Shown piece by piece: positions 1 through 13,300 of a stretch of 64,000 nucleotides of DNA. This DNA comes from Glebionis coronaria (lineage: Eukaryota > Streptophyta > Magnoliopsida > Asterales > Asteraceae), in NCBI GenBank assembly GCA_025667525.1, contig JANFOE010000191.1, positions 1,736,001 through 1,800,000 on the forward strand. The letters are read 5' to 3'. Each line of letters opens with the position of its first letter. The first letter of the stretch is position 1. Both the position numbers and the translations under genes were made by a program. The notes under the pieces were generated by a model, which saw only the letters and a list, made by a program, of their open reading frames with translations, was not told where the DNA came from and did no database searches.

Positions 1-596
1 TAAAATAGGATTTTTAAAACTCTTAGATTAATTTTAGCATCATTTTCTTAATTTTTAGAATTATTTTAATATTTTAATAGATTTTAATCATTTAAACATA
101 GTTTTCTTAGTTTAAAAATTTATAAAACTAGTTTTTTGTCTTTTTAAATCATTTAAGAAGTTTACAAAGTAAAAAATCTTTATTTGGGATTTTTAATAAT
201 TAATTAGATTTTTAGGGCCTTAATTAGCATTTAAAAATTAATACTTAATTAATTAAAAGGTTTGAAAAAGTTTTGATCATTCGTAAACTCTTAGTTTATT
301 TAATTTGATTTTTGCTAATTTTTTGAAATTTTTTTGAATTAATTTTTATTTTAGCACTTTTTACGTTTTTAATTTAGTCGTCGTAGTAATAATTTTCACG
401 TATCCGTCATTCTATTTTCTCATCCCTTCTTTCTCCATATTAATCTCAAATCATTACAACTAGTCACACACTTATACCTCCTTGGCAAACGAACTTTCAC
501 CTTTGGGTCATTAGTACACGGTTTTTCTAAACCGTCGTATTTAATACTTTCCCTATTTACGTTCTTTTCCTAAAGAGTAGTAAAACACTACAATCA
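1..596 (+). mobile_element. Element A 5' LTR, last 596 bp
   Basis: It aligns end to end with the last 598 bp of the 3' LTR at 49453-50050 and ends in CA just before a primer-binding site. By eye I count about 31 differences over this stretch (about 5%), the highest divergence of the LTR pairs here. It is AT-rich with long T and A runs. No promoter is expected in this 3' part. Confidence 0.92.
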
Positions 597-1332
597 TTTT
601 GGCGCCGCTGCCGGGAAGGTGTGTCGTGATTAATTTGTCATTTTGTTTTTAATATTAGCCATAAATAGTATTTGTATTAGTAGAACTCTACTAATACGTA
701 TTATCGGTTTTTTTCGTTTTTCTTGTGAAATTATTATTACTATATTGTATTAAGTATCACAATAAATACAAAATATCTCCAAAGTGTGAAAACACAACCT
801 TAATTGGGATTTGATCTCCTAATTATTGTATTCGAATCTCAAACAAAAAGAAAAAGGCAAAAATAGATAAATACTTTCGTGAAGCTCGATTTTGAAAAAT
901 ACAAACTATAAGGTGGGTATAAGGCGGATATTATAAAATATACCCTACGGAAAAAGGCTCTTAAGTGCTTCGCGCCGCCTCGTGTTCCCGCTTGCTTGTG
1001 AGTATTTTGAGATTGAAAGCTAATCGAGGGTTTTGCCGCCCAAAGTATTATTACGTATCATATATATTTGCTTGGTTTCTTTGTGATTAAAACCTCTTGA
1101 ACAATTTGGTTTTCACCAAAGTTCTAAAGTCATTCTCCACGTGATCGTTTTCATTCTTTTGAGGCTTCTTTAATCAAGAGTTTGATTCGAGGAGAGATTT
1201 GGTAGATTGTTGTCTACGAAGATACACAAAATCCAAAAAAATTAAAAACAATCAAAAACACAAAAAAATTTTAAAATCCACAAAACACCCAAAAGAATCT
1301 TCTTTGCTCACCTCCCATTCTTCGTCAAGTTC
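597..1332 (+). other. Untranslated leader of element A
   Basis: This 736-bp leader lies between the 5' LTR and gag and has no credible ORF. It contains a perfect 11-bp inverted repeat, GTATTAGTAGA at 674-684 and TCTACTAATAC at 687-697, about 60 bp after the primer site. The same stem is at the same place in elements E and F. It may act in RNA dimerisation or packaging, which is inferred from position and conservation only. Confidence 0.8.
600..615 (+). promoter_or_regulatory. Primer-binding site of element A (tRNA-Asp type)
   Basis: TGGCGCCGCTGCCGGG lies 3 bp after the LTR end. The reverse complement of a plant tRNA-Asp 3' end is the same apart from one base (C for T at position 9). This primer is usual for Athila-type elements. 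Confidence 0.85.
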
Positions 1333-2885
1333 ATGCTAACTCGTAATCAAGCAAAACGAGCTCGTAAACGTCTTCAAAGTCAAGGAAATCAAGAGCCTTT
1401 GATTGAAGAACAAACTCCAATTGTCGAACCCGTTGTAGAACCAATAGTCGTCATGGCAAATCGTACTATGATAGAGTTGCTTCAAGCACCCACCGAGGGT
1501 TTCGGAGAAGCTATTGTGATTCCCGCCATCCTTGTGGAAAATTTCGCGATTAAAACGGATTTAATGTCGATGTTGCAAGCAAATAAGTTTAGAGGTCATG
1601 AGAAAGACAACCCTCATTACCACATAAGGAATTTTAATCGTCTAACCGCAACATGCAAGTTTAAGGATGTTCCACATGACGCCATTAAGATGATGTTGTT
1701 TCCATACTCGTTGGATGGACCGACTAAAATTTGGCTCGAGAAAGAACCGCCAAATTCGATTTTGACATGGGGTGATCTCGTCTCAAAGTTTGTGAACCAA
1801 TTTTTTCACCATCTAAAACAACACATTTGAAAACTGAGATATCAAGGTTTACGCAACGGAATAATGAAAGTTTTTCAATGGCATGGGAACGATTTAATGA
1901 AATGTTACATGAATGTCCACACCATGATTTTTCGAAATTGCATCAAATTGATACTTTTTACAATGGGCTTAATGATATTGAACGAGATTATTTGAATGCC
2001 GTCGCGGGTGGTAATTTTTTGTGCAAAACGACCGATGAAGCTTTAAAGATTATCGTGAATAGATCTAAGGTTTATAACCCTCGTAACACACCGAGTGTTG
2101 CCAATATGGGTTCGTCATCGTCGTCATCATCTCGCAACATTAATGCCTTACATGATGAAGCAAATGAGGAAAATCGGTTTTTCGATAGGTTTTCGACGCT
2201 TATGACACATTGGAAAGCACAAGATGCTTTGAATTCCGCATCGGTTAAAGCGGTTGAAAAGTGTTGTTTGTCTTGTGGTGGAGCTCATGATCTTTCCGAG
2301 TGCATTACCGTCGGTGGTAACACTTCGAGTGCTTACGTAGCAACGGGAACTTACAACCAAAACGGCCAAGGTTCCCGCCCAAATCAAGCTCCCCAAAATC
2401 AAAATGCTAACAACTATCGAAACAACAATCAAAATGGTGGTTATCAAGGCAATTCACGTAATTATAACAAAGGGAATTATCAAACTTTGAATGGACAAGT
2501 TTCAAATAAAAACCAAAACAGTGATTTTCAAAACACTACACAAGGTTTTCAAAATGCTCACACTAAAAATCTTAATGGAGAATATTTGGATTATGCAAAA
2601 GCAAACGATGCTAAGTTTGATAATATGCAACGTGAGATGATTAGCATAAGATCCGAGTTGAAAAACGTGCTTAAAAACAAACTTGCTAATGAACTTAAGA
2701 CTCATGCTAATAGTATGGAAGGAAACGTTCAACGTTTTCAACAAAATCAACAAAAAATGGAACAAGGACAACATGAGATTAAGCAAGAGTTGTTAAAAGC
2801 GGATGCTAGGCAATGAAAATTTGAAGACCGAATGGCAAAAATGTTTGAAGCAATCATGTGTAAACCCTCTTCCTCGGGTGGTCTT
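1333..2885 (+). pseudogene. gag: Element A gag, N-terminal and central part, broken
   Basis: This encodes the capsid/nucleocapsid precursor of an Athila-type element. The ATG at 1333 opens M-L-T-R-N-Q-A-K-R-A-R. Retrotransposon gag core motifs follow (PHYHIRNFNRL, LTWGDLVSKF). Loss of one C near 1807, relative to E and F, shifts the frame, so the protein continues from about 1827 in another frame (MAWERFNEML, then the zinc knuckle CLSCGGAHDLSEC). A Q/N-rich stretch and a likely coiled coil come next. A TGA at 2814-2816 replaces a serine codon. The gene is then cut at 2885 by element E and resumes at 40062. It is clearly a dead copy. Confidence 0.9.
2881..2885. repeat. Target-site duplication of element E (GTCTT)
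   Basis: GTCTT at 2881-2885 directly precedes E's LTR start, and GTCTT at 40057-40061 directly follows E's LTR end. The gag text reads correctly across the junction when E and one copy are removed. A 5-bp duplication is normal for Ty3 integrases. Confidence 0.93.
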
Positions 2886-4164
2886 TGATGAGATGGCATT
2901 TATACATGATCTCATCGTTCTTTTTCGGCTTTTAATGCATAAAAATGTAATAAAATACCATATATATGCTTGTGTTTGTTTACTTGTGTATTTTAGGTAT
3001 GGATATCATGAAAAAGAAAAAAGATCACAAGATACAAGGAAAAACGGACACGAGAAACGAAGCCGTACAAAGAACCGGGCCCTAATTCATGGAATATTCA
3101 ACAAATACCCTTGAAGACTTGAAGACATACAAGATTGATCCTCATTTATTGAAGAAATGACACTTAAAACCCTTGTATATTGATAATTACAAGTTTGGTC
3201 CTTTAAGTTTGTCAAAATTACACAAATGGTCCTTCAACTTTGAAGAAATGGCAAGATTAGTCCCTCAACAATTCCAAATTGTCAATTATGGTCCCTCATC
3301 AAGCCAAAGATACATTGAAGACCTTTGAAGATCAATAATGTCCAAGATCAGACCTTGAAACATCTCAAAATGACAAAACAACCCTTGTAAACCTTTTTTC
3401 AAAGTTTTGTGCCAAAACTGCCAAAGTGTGAAAGTTGTTTACAAAGGGAATTCGTTTTTAGGACTGAAATACTTGTTTTACCAAAAATTCCAAAACACAA
3501 GGGCCAAATGTGTGAAATTGAAACATTCAAAAGTAAATTGCACCAAACACTTTCCATCCCACCAAAAATGGATAAAACACACTACTATTCACCTTTTCAC
3601 CACCCAGAATTACCTCACTTAAAACAAAGGGTAATTTTCAATTACCCTGGCACATGTGTGATTCACACATGCAGAAAACCATCCCAACCTCAAAACCCTC
3701 ACTCCCACTCACAATGGACCCCACCCCCAAATACCCGTTCACCTATCATGTGACTACTTGCCCTCCAAGTCATGCCACGTGTCAAGATCAACAACTGAGA
3801 GCCTTTGCTTCACCCCAAAGCTAAAATGAACGTTTGGGATCACTTCTGGACAGCTCATCAACAACAAACGCCCTCAAGGACTTAAGGGCATTTTAGAGAA
3901 TTCACTTCTAGGGTTTGTGAATAGTGTAGCCTGGCATTTGCCTATAAAAGGAGACCTCAACATGTGAGAGTCCCTTTGTTCCAGTCTTTAACTTTTAAAC
4001 TTGTAATTCCTTTTTGAAATTTATAAAAGTTGGTATTTTGAGAAAATTGTAATTCCTTTTTATGTTTTTGAAAGTTGGTATTGTTTAAAGGTGATTCTGA
4101 GTTCCATTGATTGTTATAAGTGTGCTTGAATCATTTGGTTCAAGGACGTTTATGTTTGGTAAGT
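2886..4164 (+). mobile_element. Element E 5' LTR, left part (promoter side)
   Basis: It starts with the inverted repeat GATGAGAT (2887-2894) and ATCTCATC (2909-2916). At about 3190-3345 there are four copies of a GGTCC/AGTCC-T-x-A phrase spaced about 30 bp apart. TATAAAAG at 3953-3960 precedes a block (CTCAACATGTGAGAG, then TTTGTTCCAG) conserved in the other LTRs, a plausible core promoter and start region. Element F interrupts the LTR at 4165. No gene is seen in this stretch. Confidence 0.9.
3953..3960 (+). promoter_or_regulatory. TATA box in element E 5' LTR
   Basis: TATAAAAG sits at the same LTR position in E and in both LTRs of F (minus strand, 7001-7008 and 17255-17262). In E's own 3' LTR the corresponding site at about 37228 reads TAAAAAAG, so it is damaged there. 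Confidence 0.7.
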
Positions 4165-7100
4165 TGATTGTGGTAAAATACACCTTTTAGGAAAAAGGCG
4201 TAAAAGCGGTAAGAATTGAACAAATGACTTTAGGAAAAAACAAGTGTTAATGACCCAATTAAGTTCGTTTCCCAAGGAGGTATATGTGTGTGACTAAGAT
4301 GTACAAGATTTGAGATTAATATTTGGTTTAGAAAGGGATTAGAAGGGAAAATGACGAAGACGTAAAAATAAAAATTAACACAAAATCACTACTAGAAAGT
4401 TAAAATGTAGAAGCTTAAAAACCACAAAAATAAAAATAAGTTCTAAAAATTACCAAATATTTACCAAAAATCAAAAATAATAAACTAAGAGTTTACCAAT
4501 GATCAAAACTTTTTCAAACCTTTGAAATAATTAAATATTCAATTTTAAAATGCTAATTAAAGCCCTAAAAATCAAATAAATTATTAAAAAGCCCAAATAA
4601 AGATTTTTCAATTGATAAACCTCTAAAATGACCTAAAATGATTAAAAGCTATTTTTAGAAATTTTAAAACTAATAAAAACTATTTAAAATGATTTAAAAA
4701 CTATTAAAACTTAAAATAATTATAAAAATTAATCTAAAAGTGATAAAATTATTCTAAAAGTTGCTAAATTCCTATTTTAATGTATTAAATCTAAGAAAAA
4801 TGTAAAAAGTTGGAAAAAGTGAAATTTGAAAAAATAATATTAAAATAATAATAAAATAATATTAAAGATCCAAAAATTATAAAAAAATTCTAAAAACTTG
4901 CAAACTAGTTTATTTTAACCTAAATAATCAGAAAATGAAAGTGTAATTACCAAAATACCTCTAATGGGCCCTCAAATGGGCCAAATCCAAATTCAGTCAA
5001 CACAAATGGGCTTTTGGACCCAAAAAGTCAAACTTGGCCCAATTGACTTGGAAAAGCCCTATCTGACTTAAAATTCAAATCTAAGAACAAAACTCTAAAG
5101 GCCCAAAAGCTGAAAATGTGCTTATCACAGCTTAATGAACACAAAGCTTATTCTTATTGGGCTTTTCAGCCCATTAAGCCATAAGCTAATGCCATAAGCT
5201 CTAATTTGACACACAACCCTCTTTTTGGATGCTTAAGAGATCTGTCAAAAGAAATTTCAAATAAGCTCACTCAATAAGCCAGAAAATAGAAAAGCAAAAT
5301 TCCACAAAACGACAAAATAGTCGGGTTTGAGATTTAGGGCACCTCAGAAGCTCTAGTTTGTTGCAAAAGCTCACAAATATCTTAACTAAGAATAATCAAT
5401 CAAGAAAATCACAAAAAGCCAAGTAGAATAAGCTGTAGGAGCAAATAAGCTGGCTGAAAAAGCCAAATAAGCTAGTTTTCTAGCAAAAGCTTAACCAAAA
5501 GACTTGTAACCTTCCAGATTTGATATTAAGCTGAGAAAAATGATTTCTATTACCAAAGATAAGTTGTTGCATGTATCAATAAGCAAAACAGATTCAAATA
5601 AGCTTGAAACCAAGTTTGACCAAAAGTCAAACGCTGATAAGTTGAAATCAAACGCTGACAGGAACAAAGTAGGCGTTGACAGACTTAATGAAGTGTAAGG
5701 ACTTGTTTTTCACCCTGCTGATCAAGGTTTGAGTGCAAACCTTGTGAATCAAGGCTTACCAGTTGGGTAAACTTGATGTGTTTTGGCACAAATAAGCCAA
5801 TAAGCCAGAAAGCTTATAAGCTTTGAACAAAGCAATCCAAATAGCCAAAAACCAATCACAAGCAGCACACAAATAAGGTCCAAGCAACAAAACCACAATC
5901 CTAATGCTGGAAATTACAAGGCAACACCAAATGAGGTGGTCACTTTGCTGATGCAAATGACCACTTCAGCAGACTTTGATAAGCTATAAAAACCACAATA
6001 AGCCACCAAATTCAACAAGCAGATAACCAATAGATAGCTTATCACCCCAACTATTCCCAAACCAAATTTCAGACCTTAGATCCAACAAACAAAGAAGTTA
6101 TTGGATCTGATGTGTTTGACCAAATTCAAAACCAATTTTATCAGATTATTGCAAAACTTAGAATCCCTTTTTCAAACTTTCAGAAAGTAAACCAATGACT
6201 AAAACTTGTATATTAGAGCTTATTTAGACTTTCCAAACCCTAAGAACCAAGGGCACAAGGCCACAAGGCCTTGTGAACCAGTAATCCCAAACAACCCTTA
6301 ATCAACCACTTTTCAAAGAAACTTGTGATTTCTTCTAATAACCTACTGATTTTAATGATCAAAAACACTTACTAGGCAGCAACTAACACAATCAAACACA
6401 TAAATCACTAGCACAAACATAAATACTCAAAACCAAAGCACAAAATCCAAAACAGGCATAAACATGAAATTTTTAGGGGAATCTTAACAAGAGCTTATAC
6501 CTGCCTTCCACAACATCCTAGGAACCTTGGACCTTGTTCAACAACTAGAACAAGACCAAGGTACTTCAACAAGGATGATCAAAGCCTGCTGATGTTCAAA
6601 GCAGAACAAGGCTTTGATTATGATATATCTTCAACACAAGCAACAAACAACTCAACCAAGGGCTCTAATCCCTTCACAAGCTTGGTGTCAACAAGCTTGT
6701 AAGAGCTTATAACAGATGGTCAAGGGTTAGTACACAAAATAATCAAAACAGAACCTAGGATTTCAAGGTTTTCAAACCTTAAAAACCTAATGAAACAAGA
6801 CGTGCCTTAACCACAAGATAAAGGTAGGCCTTAACAATCAAATGGAACTCGGAATTAGGCTACTCAAACACCAAACTTTTAACTAAATCAAAAAGAGATT
6901 CCAAATTTCAGAAATTCAAATTTTATTTAAGCTTAAAAAGGAATTACAAAGATTGATAGCCTAAAACTGGAACAAAGGGACTCTCACATGTTGAGGTCTC
7001 CTTTTATAGGCAAATGCCTGGCTAAACACTATTCACAAACCCTAGAAGTGAATTTCCCTAAATGCCCTAAGTCCTTCTAGACGTTTTCTTCATTTGAGCT

Positions 7101-8067
7101 GTCCAAATTGATCCTGGATGTTCATTTTAGCTTTGTGATGAAGCAATGAATCATAGCTGTTGATTTGGACACGTCACTTAACTTGGAGGCCAAGTTGCAT
7201 TCTGATTGGTGGAAAGGGAATTGGGGGTGGGGTCCATAGTGAGTGGGAGTGAGGGTTTTTGGTGTGGGATGCGTTTAAGGTGAGGTGAATCAAACGTGTG
7301 CCAAGTTAATTTCATTTTACCCTTTGATTTAAGTGGTGTAAAATCTGGGCTGGTAAAAGTGAATAGTACTCTTTTTGATCCGTTTTTGGTGGATTGGAGA
7401 AGTGTTTGGCGCAAATACTTGTTTGAATGTTTCAAATGCACACTTTCAGTCCTTCTTTTTCCTTTCTTTTGTCAATTGCAAGTAAACTTCTATCAGCGCC
7501 CATTTATACTTGTAACAACTTTCACCACTTGGCAATTTTGGCACATAACTTTTCAAAAGGGTTTTCAAGGGTTGTTTTTGCCATTTTGAGATATTTCAAG
7601 GACTGATTTTGAACATTGTTGATCTTCAAAGGTCTTCATTGTATTTTTGACTTCATGAGGGACCATTATTGGCAATTTTGATTTGTTGAGGGACTAATCT
7701 TGCCATTTCTTCAAAGTCGAGGGACCTTTTGTGTAATTTTGACAATCTTAAAGGAACAAACTTGTAATTATGAATATACAAGGGTTTTAAGTGTCATTTC
7801 TTTAATAATTGAGGATCAATCTTGTTTCTCTTCAAGTCTTCAAGGTATTTTGTTGAGAATTCCATGATTAAGGCCCGGTTCTTTGTACAACTTCGTTTCT
7901 CGTGTCCGTTTTTCCTTGTAACTTGTGATCTTTTGTCTTTTTCACGATATCCATACCTAAAATACACAAGTAAACAAACACAAGCATATATATGGTATTT
8001 TATGACATTTTTATGCATTTAAAGCCCGAAAAGAACGATGAGATCATGTATAAATGCCATCTCATCA
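4165..8067 (-). mobile_element. Element F 3' LTR
   Basis: This 3903-bp LTR reads TGATGAG to CAATCA on the minus strand. It carries TATAAAAG at 7001-7008 (minus). At about 5100-6260 it holds a block very rich in ATAAGC/GCTTAT hexamers. Relative to the 5' LTR it lacks a short segment near 6528 (CCAGCAATGCT region at about 16766) and one near 7571. Element E's LTR has the longer form of the first, so that one looks like a deletion here. Confidence 0.92.
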
Positions 8068-8078
8068 CTCCCCCATAC
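8068..8078 (-). promoter_or_regulatory. Polypurine tract of element F
   Basis: On the minus strand GTATGGGGGAG directly abuts the 3' LTR. The identical 11-mer stands before the 3' LTRs of A, E and D. It primes plus-strand synthesis. Confidence 0.88.
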
Positions 8079-10329
8079 TAAACCATTGTCGTGCCCTCAC
8101 GCAATGCTAGAATAAAGTATCTAAGCATCACCAAAGTTCAATTTTATTAACCTTTATTTGAAGAGTAAAAGACTTGCAACATACTACGAAGATGTGTAAA
8201 GACATAATGTATGATTTTCATCACAAAAAGTGACTTTTAGGGTCAAAGAATAGAAACAAGTAAATGTCCCTTAGAGTAAACTTCGTCATCCTTGATTGTC
8301 ATACATTCCATGCTAAGTGCAAAAACAAGATCATTGTTGGTACAAGTCACAATGCTAACACTACTCATACGTCAAAATTGTGTAATACTTTTTCTCCCCG
8401 CAATCCTAGTTATTATAAAAGGAAAATGGTTACTAGCATTTTTTATCTATTTTTCATGGATCACAAGTGATTCATATTGAATTATTTGAGTAGTTATTAG
8501 TCCGAAAGCAAAGTAGCACGATTTGATCAATAGTTAGCCGAAGGGCAAAATCTTTTAAAACGGCTTCTCGTGTATCTCCTTAAGTTCATATATTGGCATA
8601 ACTCGTTTCACGATTTGAGACCTTTCTCGGACCGATATTTGGCATGTACTTCATACTTCAAATCTTGGGAAGACGTTCTTGAAATTATGGTCTTCTCTTC
8701 ATATATTTGGAATTTCTTCACTTGACGTTTTTGAGAGATTCTTCATATTGGACCATGACTTCATCATTTTTCTTCAATCTTTACTTTGGATTTTGATATA
8801 CAACGATCCGCCTCCTTTTCGGACTTGGATATATTTATCCTCATACCTTGTTAGGGTCGTTTTGGATAGACTTTCTCCATGATCTTTAGGGGAGTAATTG
8901 CTTCTCGTCGTGTGTCTCGATCCTTCATATTGATTTAGGAATAATGATACTTCACATCATCTTGGATCTTTAGCAAAAATAGAGCTCCTCATGCCTTGTT
9001 AGGGCCTTTTTGGATGATCGCCAATCTTCGCGTCCCGCTTCAATAAGTTATGCCTTGGCTATGAACTCTATTCAACCCCGAGCAACTTTTAAACGATCTT
9101 GCGCTAGAGGCTAAGCAACCTTTCAAATCGTACGACCTTACTTATTGCAATTATGATTTATTCCTAATGCATTGATCTTATGGGAAGAAAAAGCCACAAT
9201 TAAAAACATATGAGTTTTTGAAAGAACACTTTCATGTTATACGTTTAGCATGATCACTTGTCTAACTCTATCATTTCTCGTTCTTCACTATATAAAGACC
9301 TCTAATTAAAGAGACTCGTGAATACTTAGCCATGTAAGTCAAAATTAAGCCAAATTTGGATTAGCTTTCATTAAGACTATATCAAATCAAAGTTTTGGGT
9401 TTTTTAAGCCACCTATAGGATCTTGCACTTTCTTGGACTTTTTCAAGTTTAGAGAATGCGTTTTAAAGTTCCCTTGATAAGTGACTTTCTAGAATCAATT
9501 ATAGGAACTTGCGAAAAGTTCTTGTTCTTAACCCGAATGAATTAAGACTTTCGCGTTTTAAAGCTCCCTATATAAAAGTCTAGAAAAACTTGAATTGAGC
9601 GGGTTAAGGAATGTAAATGGCTCCAAATGCCCATCAAGTCAAAAATTAACTCTTATTCTACCCAATCGGAAAATATACATTCGTGTCTTAAAAACACTTA
9701 TGAAAACTAAGAAAAATTTTAAAATTTGGCCATTTTTAGCCTTATTAGCAAAACAAAACATTGAAAATTGGAACGCGTGAGGGTGTAGCAAATCAAGTAC
9801 CTATTCACCCCCCCCCCCCCATACTAAAAGTAAACATTGTCCTCAATGTTTCGAGTCTAAAGGTGGAGCACCCCCATACTAGAGACGAAGAGTCGAATGC
9901 CTAGGATCTAGCATGGAAAGGGTGATCAACAATATATCTAAAGCCGTTTATTAAGTATGCTAAAAGATAATTGTTAGAACAATAAAGGATATGTCATGGA
10001 TTCGTGAAAAACTTCTTCAAACGAACGATGGAGGCTCACGTAAACGAACACGAGAGTCTTCAATCGTAGATGATGATGATCTTGATAACACAATCACAAA
10101 CAACCACGAGACAACGAGTTGAAAGGGTACAAGTCCCCTTATTAGTGAATAGTAAGCATAAAAGATAAGCATGGGGTCTCCCCCACGAGGCACCTCGTTT
10201 TTAATTACCGAGTCATGAGCTCGACTCAATCCCCTTAAAATGTGAACATTTAGGGAAAATCGTGGTATGGTCAATTTTTAGTGGGGCTTACATGATAAAC
10301 AAGGCCCAAAAAGCAACCGGTATTAAGGA
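8079..10329 (-). other. Post-coding non-coding region of element F
   Basis: This 2.25-kb region has no supported ORF. It is colinear with the post-pol regions of E and A. Shared landmarks are a double stem (10210-10227 GAGTC/GACTC, and 10185-10198 ACGAGG-x2-CCTCGT), an inverted repeat AAACATTG/CAATGTTT at 9832-9851, and a PPT-like site whose G tract is 13 long (C run at 9808-9820). Retention in an element without pol suggests a cis-acting role. Confidence 0.8.
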
Positions 10330-13300
10330 CTAAGTCCTTAAATGATGCAAAATACCGGGGTCGAAAATGGCGTTCTCGTTTTCTTTAGAAAAACAAATCA
10401 ACGCCACTTCAACATGTGCCATAAACTCAAAGAGTTTGAAGAAAAGAGATGAGAAGTAGAAGGGTGGGACAATTGGTAAGACAAACGTTTGAGCTACTCG
10501 AGGTAGACTCGCACCAAGCAAATAGAAAGATTTTCCATTTATTGCATCGGTGGAAGACCGAGATTTCCCTTTACATGAAATTCCGGGATCGAATATCTCG
10601 TCCTCGGTGGACAAGGATGAGGGAACATAAGGGGCTTCCCCCATACTAAGACCACACAAAACATCGTCAAAAGGAGTAGACGAGTTTGTAGCACTCAAAA
10701 CACGTGGTGATGACGGAGTTAGATTTGTAGAAAAATCAATTAAATCATATTTAAAATCCTTTCCTTTTTTATCTTTTGAACTCTCCTTATGAAAACCCTT
10801 TTTGATTATGTCGAAAATATTCGGTGTTTCTAAGACGATGTTAGTCACACTAAAAATTCTCACATTTTGAAACCTTTTTGGTTTTGGTGGTGGCAAGTTT
10901 TCAAAACGTTTATCGACAAAGAAAACCTCCCCATCGGGGTCTACATATTCATCATCCGTAAGATCTTCCGTAGAAACCGGCAACTTATCAACACTTTTCA
11001 AGAATGAATGTTCGAGGTGAGGCGAAGGATTTTTCGATTCAAGTATTGATGGTTTCTTCTTTGTAGGCTTTACACTCATAACCTCCACCGGCGGAGGAAA
11101 TGGTAAATTGTTTTTGGCGATATTTCCTAAAACTCTTGGTGAAAATTCTTTGCAAACGACATTGGTTGAATGACCATGGTTTAAAGTTGCAATAGAATAG
11201 ACATGAGAAAGATTGGAGTTTTGTGTTGCATTGATGACAAGTTCTTCCTCATTGAAACGAAGGGTGATTTTTCGAGCATGAACATCGATAAGTGCTCTTG
11301 ATGTATCCAAAAATGAACGACCCAAAATGAGAGGAACTTTTCGATCGATAGGAATGTCTACAACGATAAAGTCAACGGGATAGTAAAACTTTCCGACTTT
11401 AACGAAAACGTCCTCGGCTACTCCACATGCTAAAATCGTAGAATGATCGGCCATCTCGATGGACATGTTTGAAGGAATGAGAGCCGGAAGCGAAAGCGAT
11501 TTCCAAATCGAAAATGGCATCAAATTAATGCTCGCACCAAGATCGGCCAAGGCGAGGCATTCTTTCATATCTTGTATGTCAAAAGGAATGAGAAACTTTT
11601 CGGGATCACCAACTTTTTCCGGTATGCGGTTAAGATAAACCGAAGAACAATTAGCAAGCTTTGAAAGCTTTTCCTTATCGCTCATCATACTTTTAAAAGT
11701 GGAAGCGAAACGAGGCATATACAACAACGCGTCGGCTAAACTCACATCAAAATGCACTTGTTGAACCATTTTTATAAAAAGCTCGATTTGTTGTTTGTTA
11801 CGTTCTTGCAACTTCTCTTTGTTTCGTCTCGAAGGGTAGGGTAAAGGTGGTGTGGGTTGGTCATTAGGCAACGGCCTTGGAAACTCGGGTTCCACAATTG
11901 GTATTGGTTCAACCGTAGGTGTGGTATGAGCGGTACTTCGTGGGATTGTAATATGCTCCTTTTCGACCATCACCTCGGGTTCTTTCTCGATTTCCTTCTC
12001 CTTAGAAGTACGTGGACGAGATATTGGTTCCTTGAAAGTTTTACCACTTCGTGTAGTAATAACCTTCATTTCTCCCCTCAGGTTGTTAATGGTATCACTA
12101 GGAAGACCACCCGAGGAAGAGGGTTTACACATGATTGCTTCAAACATCTTAGCCATTCGGTCCTCAAATTTTGATTGCCTAGCATCCGCTTTTAATAACT
12201 CTTGCTTAATCTCATGTTGTCCTAATTCCATCTTTTGTTGATTTTGTTGTAGACGTTGGACATTTCCTTCCATTTTGTTTGCATGAGTTTTAAGTTCATT
12301 AGCAAGTTCATTTTTAAGCTCGTTTTTCAACTCGGATCTTAAGCTAATCATCTCACGTTGCATGTTATCAAATTTAGCATCATTTGCTTTTGCATAATCC
12401 AAAAATTCTCCTTGCAAATTTTTAGTGTGAGCATTTTGAAAACCTTGTGTAGTGTTTTGAAAATCACGGTTTTGGTTTTGATTAGAAATTTGTCCATTCC
12501 CACTTTGATAATTCCCTTTGTTGTAATTGCGTGTGTTGCCTTGGTAATTACCTTGGTTGTTGTTTCGATAACTGTTAACATTTTGGTTTGGTGGAGCTTG
12601 ATTTGGACGGGAACCTTGACCGTTTTGGTTGTAAGTTCCCGTTGCTACATAAGCACTCGAAGTGTTACCATCCGCGGTAATGCACTTGGAAAGATCATGA
12701 GCTCCCCCACAAGATAAACAACTCTTAGCAACCGCTTTAACCGAAGCGGAATTGGAAGCTTCTTGAGCCTTCCAATGGGACATTAGATTAGCAAATCTAT
12801 CAAAAAACCGATTTTCCTCATTAGCTTCATCATGTAAGGCATTAATGCTATGAGACGATTGTGACGAAGATGACGAACCCATATTGGCAACACTCGGTAT
12901 GTTACGAGGGTTATAAACCTTAGATCTATTTTCAATGATTTGTAAAGCCTCATTTGTCGTCTTGCACAAAAAATTACCACCCGCGGCGGCATTCAAATAA
13001 TCTCGTTCATGATCATTAAGCCCATTATAAAAAGTATCCACTTGATGCAATTCCGTAAAATCATGGTGTGGACATTCATGTAACATCTCTTTAAATCGTT
13101 CCCATGCCATTGAAAAACTTTCATTATTTCTTTGCACAAATCGTGAAATCTCATTTTTCAAGTGTGTTGTTTTAGATGGTGGAAAAAACTTGTTCACAAA
13201 CTTAGAAACGAGATCGGCCCATGTCAAAATTGAATTTGGCGGTTCTTTTTCGAGCCAAATTTTAGCGGGTCCATCCAACGAGTATGGAAACAACATCATC

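Noticed and set aside
2148..2786. Antisense ORFs over gag (2148-2447, 2502-2786) and similar ones at 12358-12717, 29291-29509, 29799-30098 and 30870-31205.
   Set aside because: They are mirror frames of gag or protease codons, recur wherever gag recurs, and show no domain of their own.
7794..8018. A short ORF of about 74 codons (M-H-K-N-V-I-K-Y-H-I...) near the start of several LTRs, also at 18058-18282 (minus), 36179-36400 and, in related form, 53877-54059.
   Set aside because: It recurs because the first part of the LTR is conserved as DNA. In A and G the equivalent region reads in other frames, and there is no supporting start context, so I do not call a gene.
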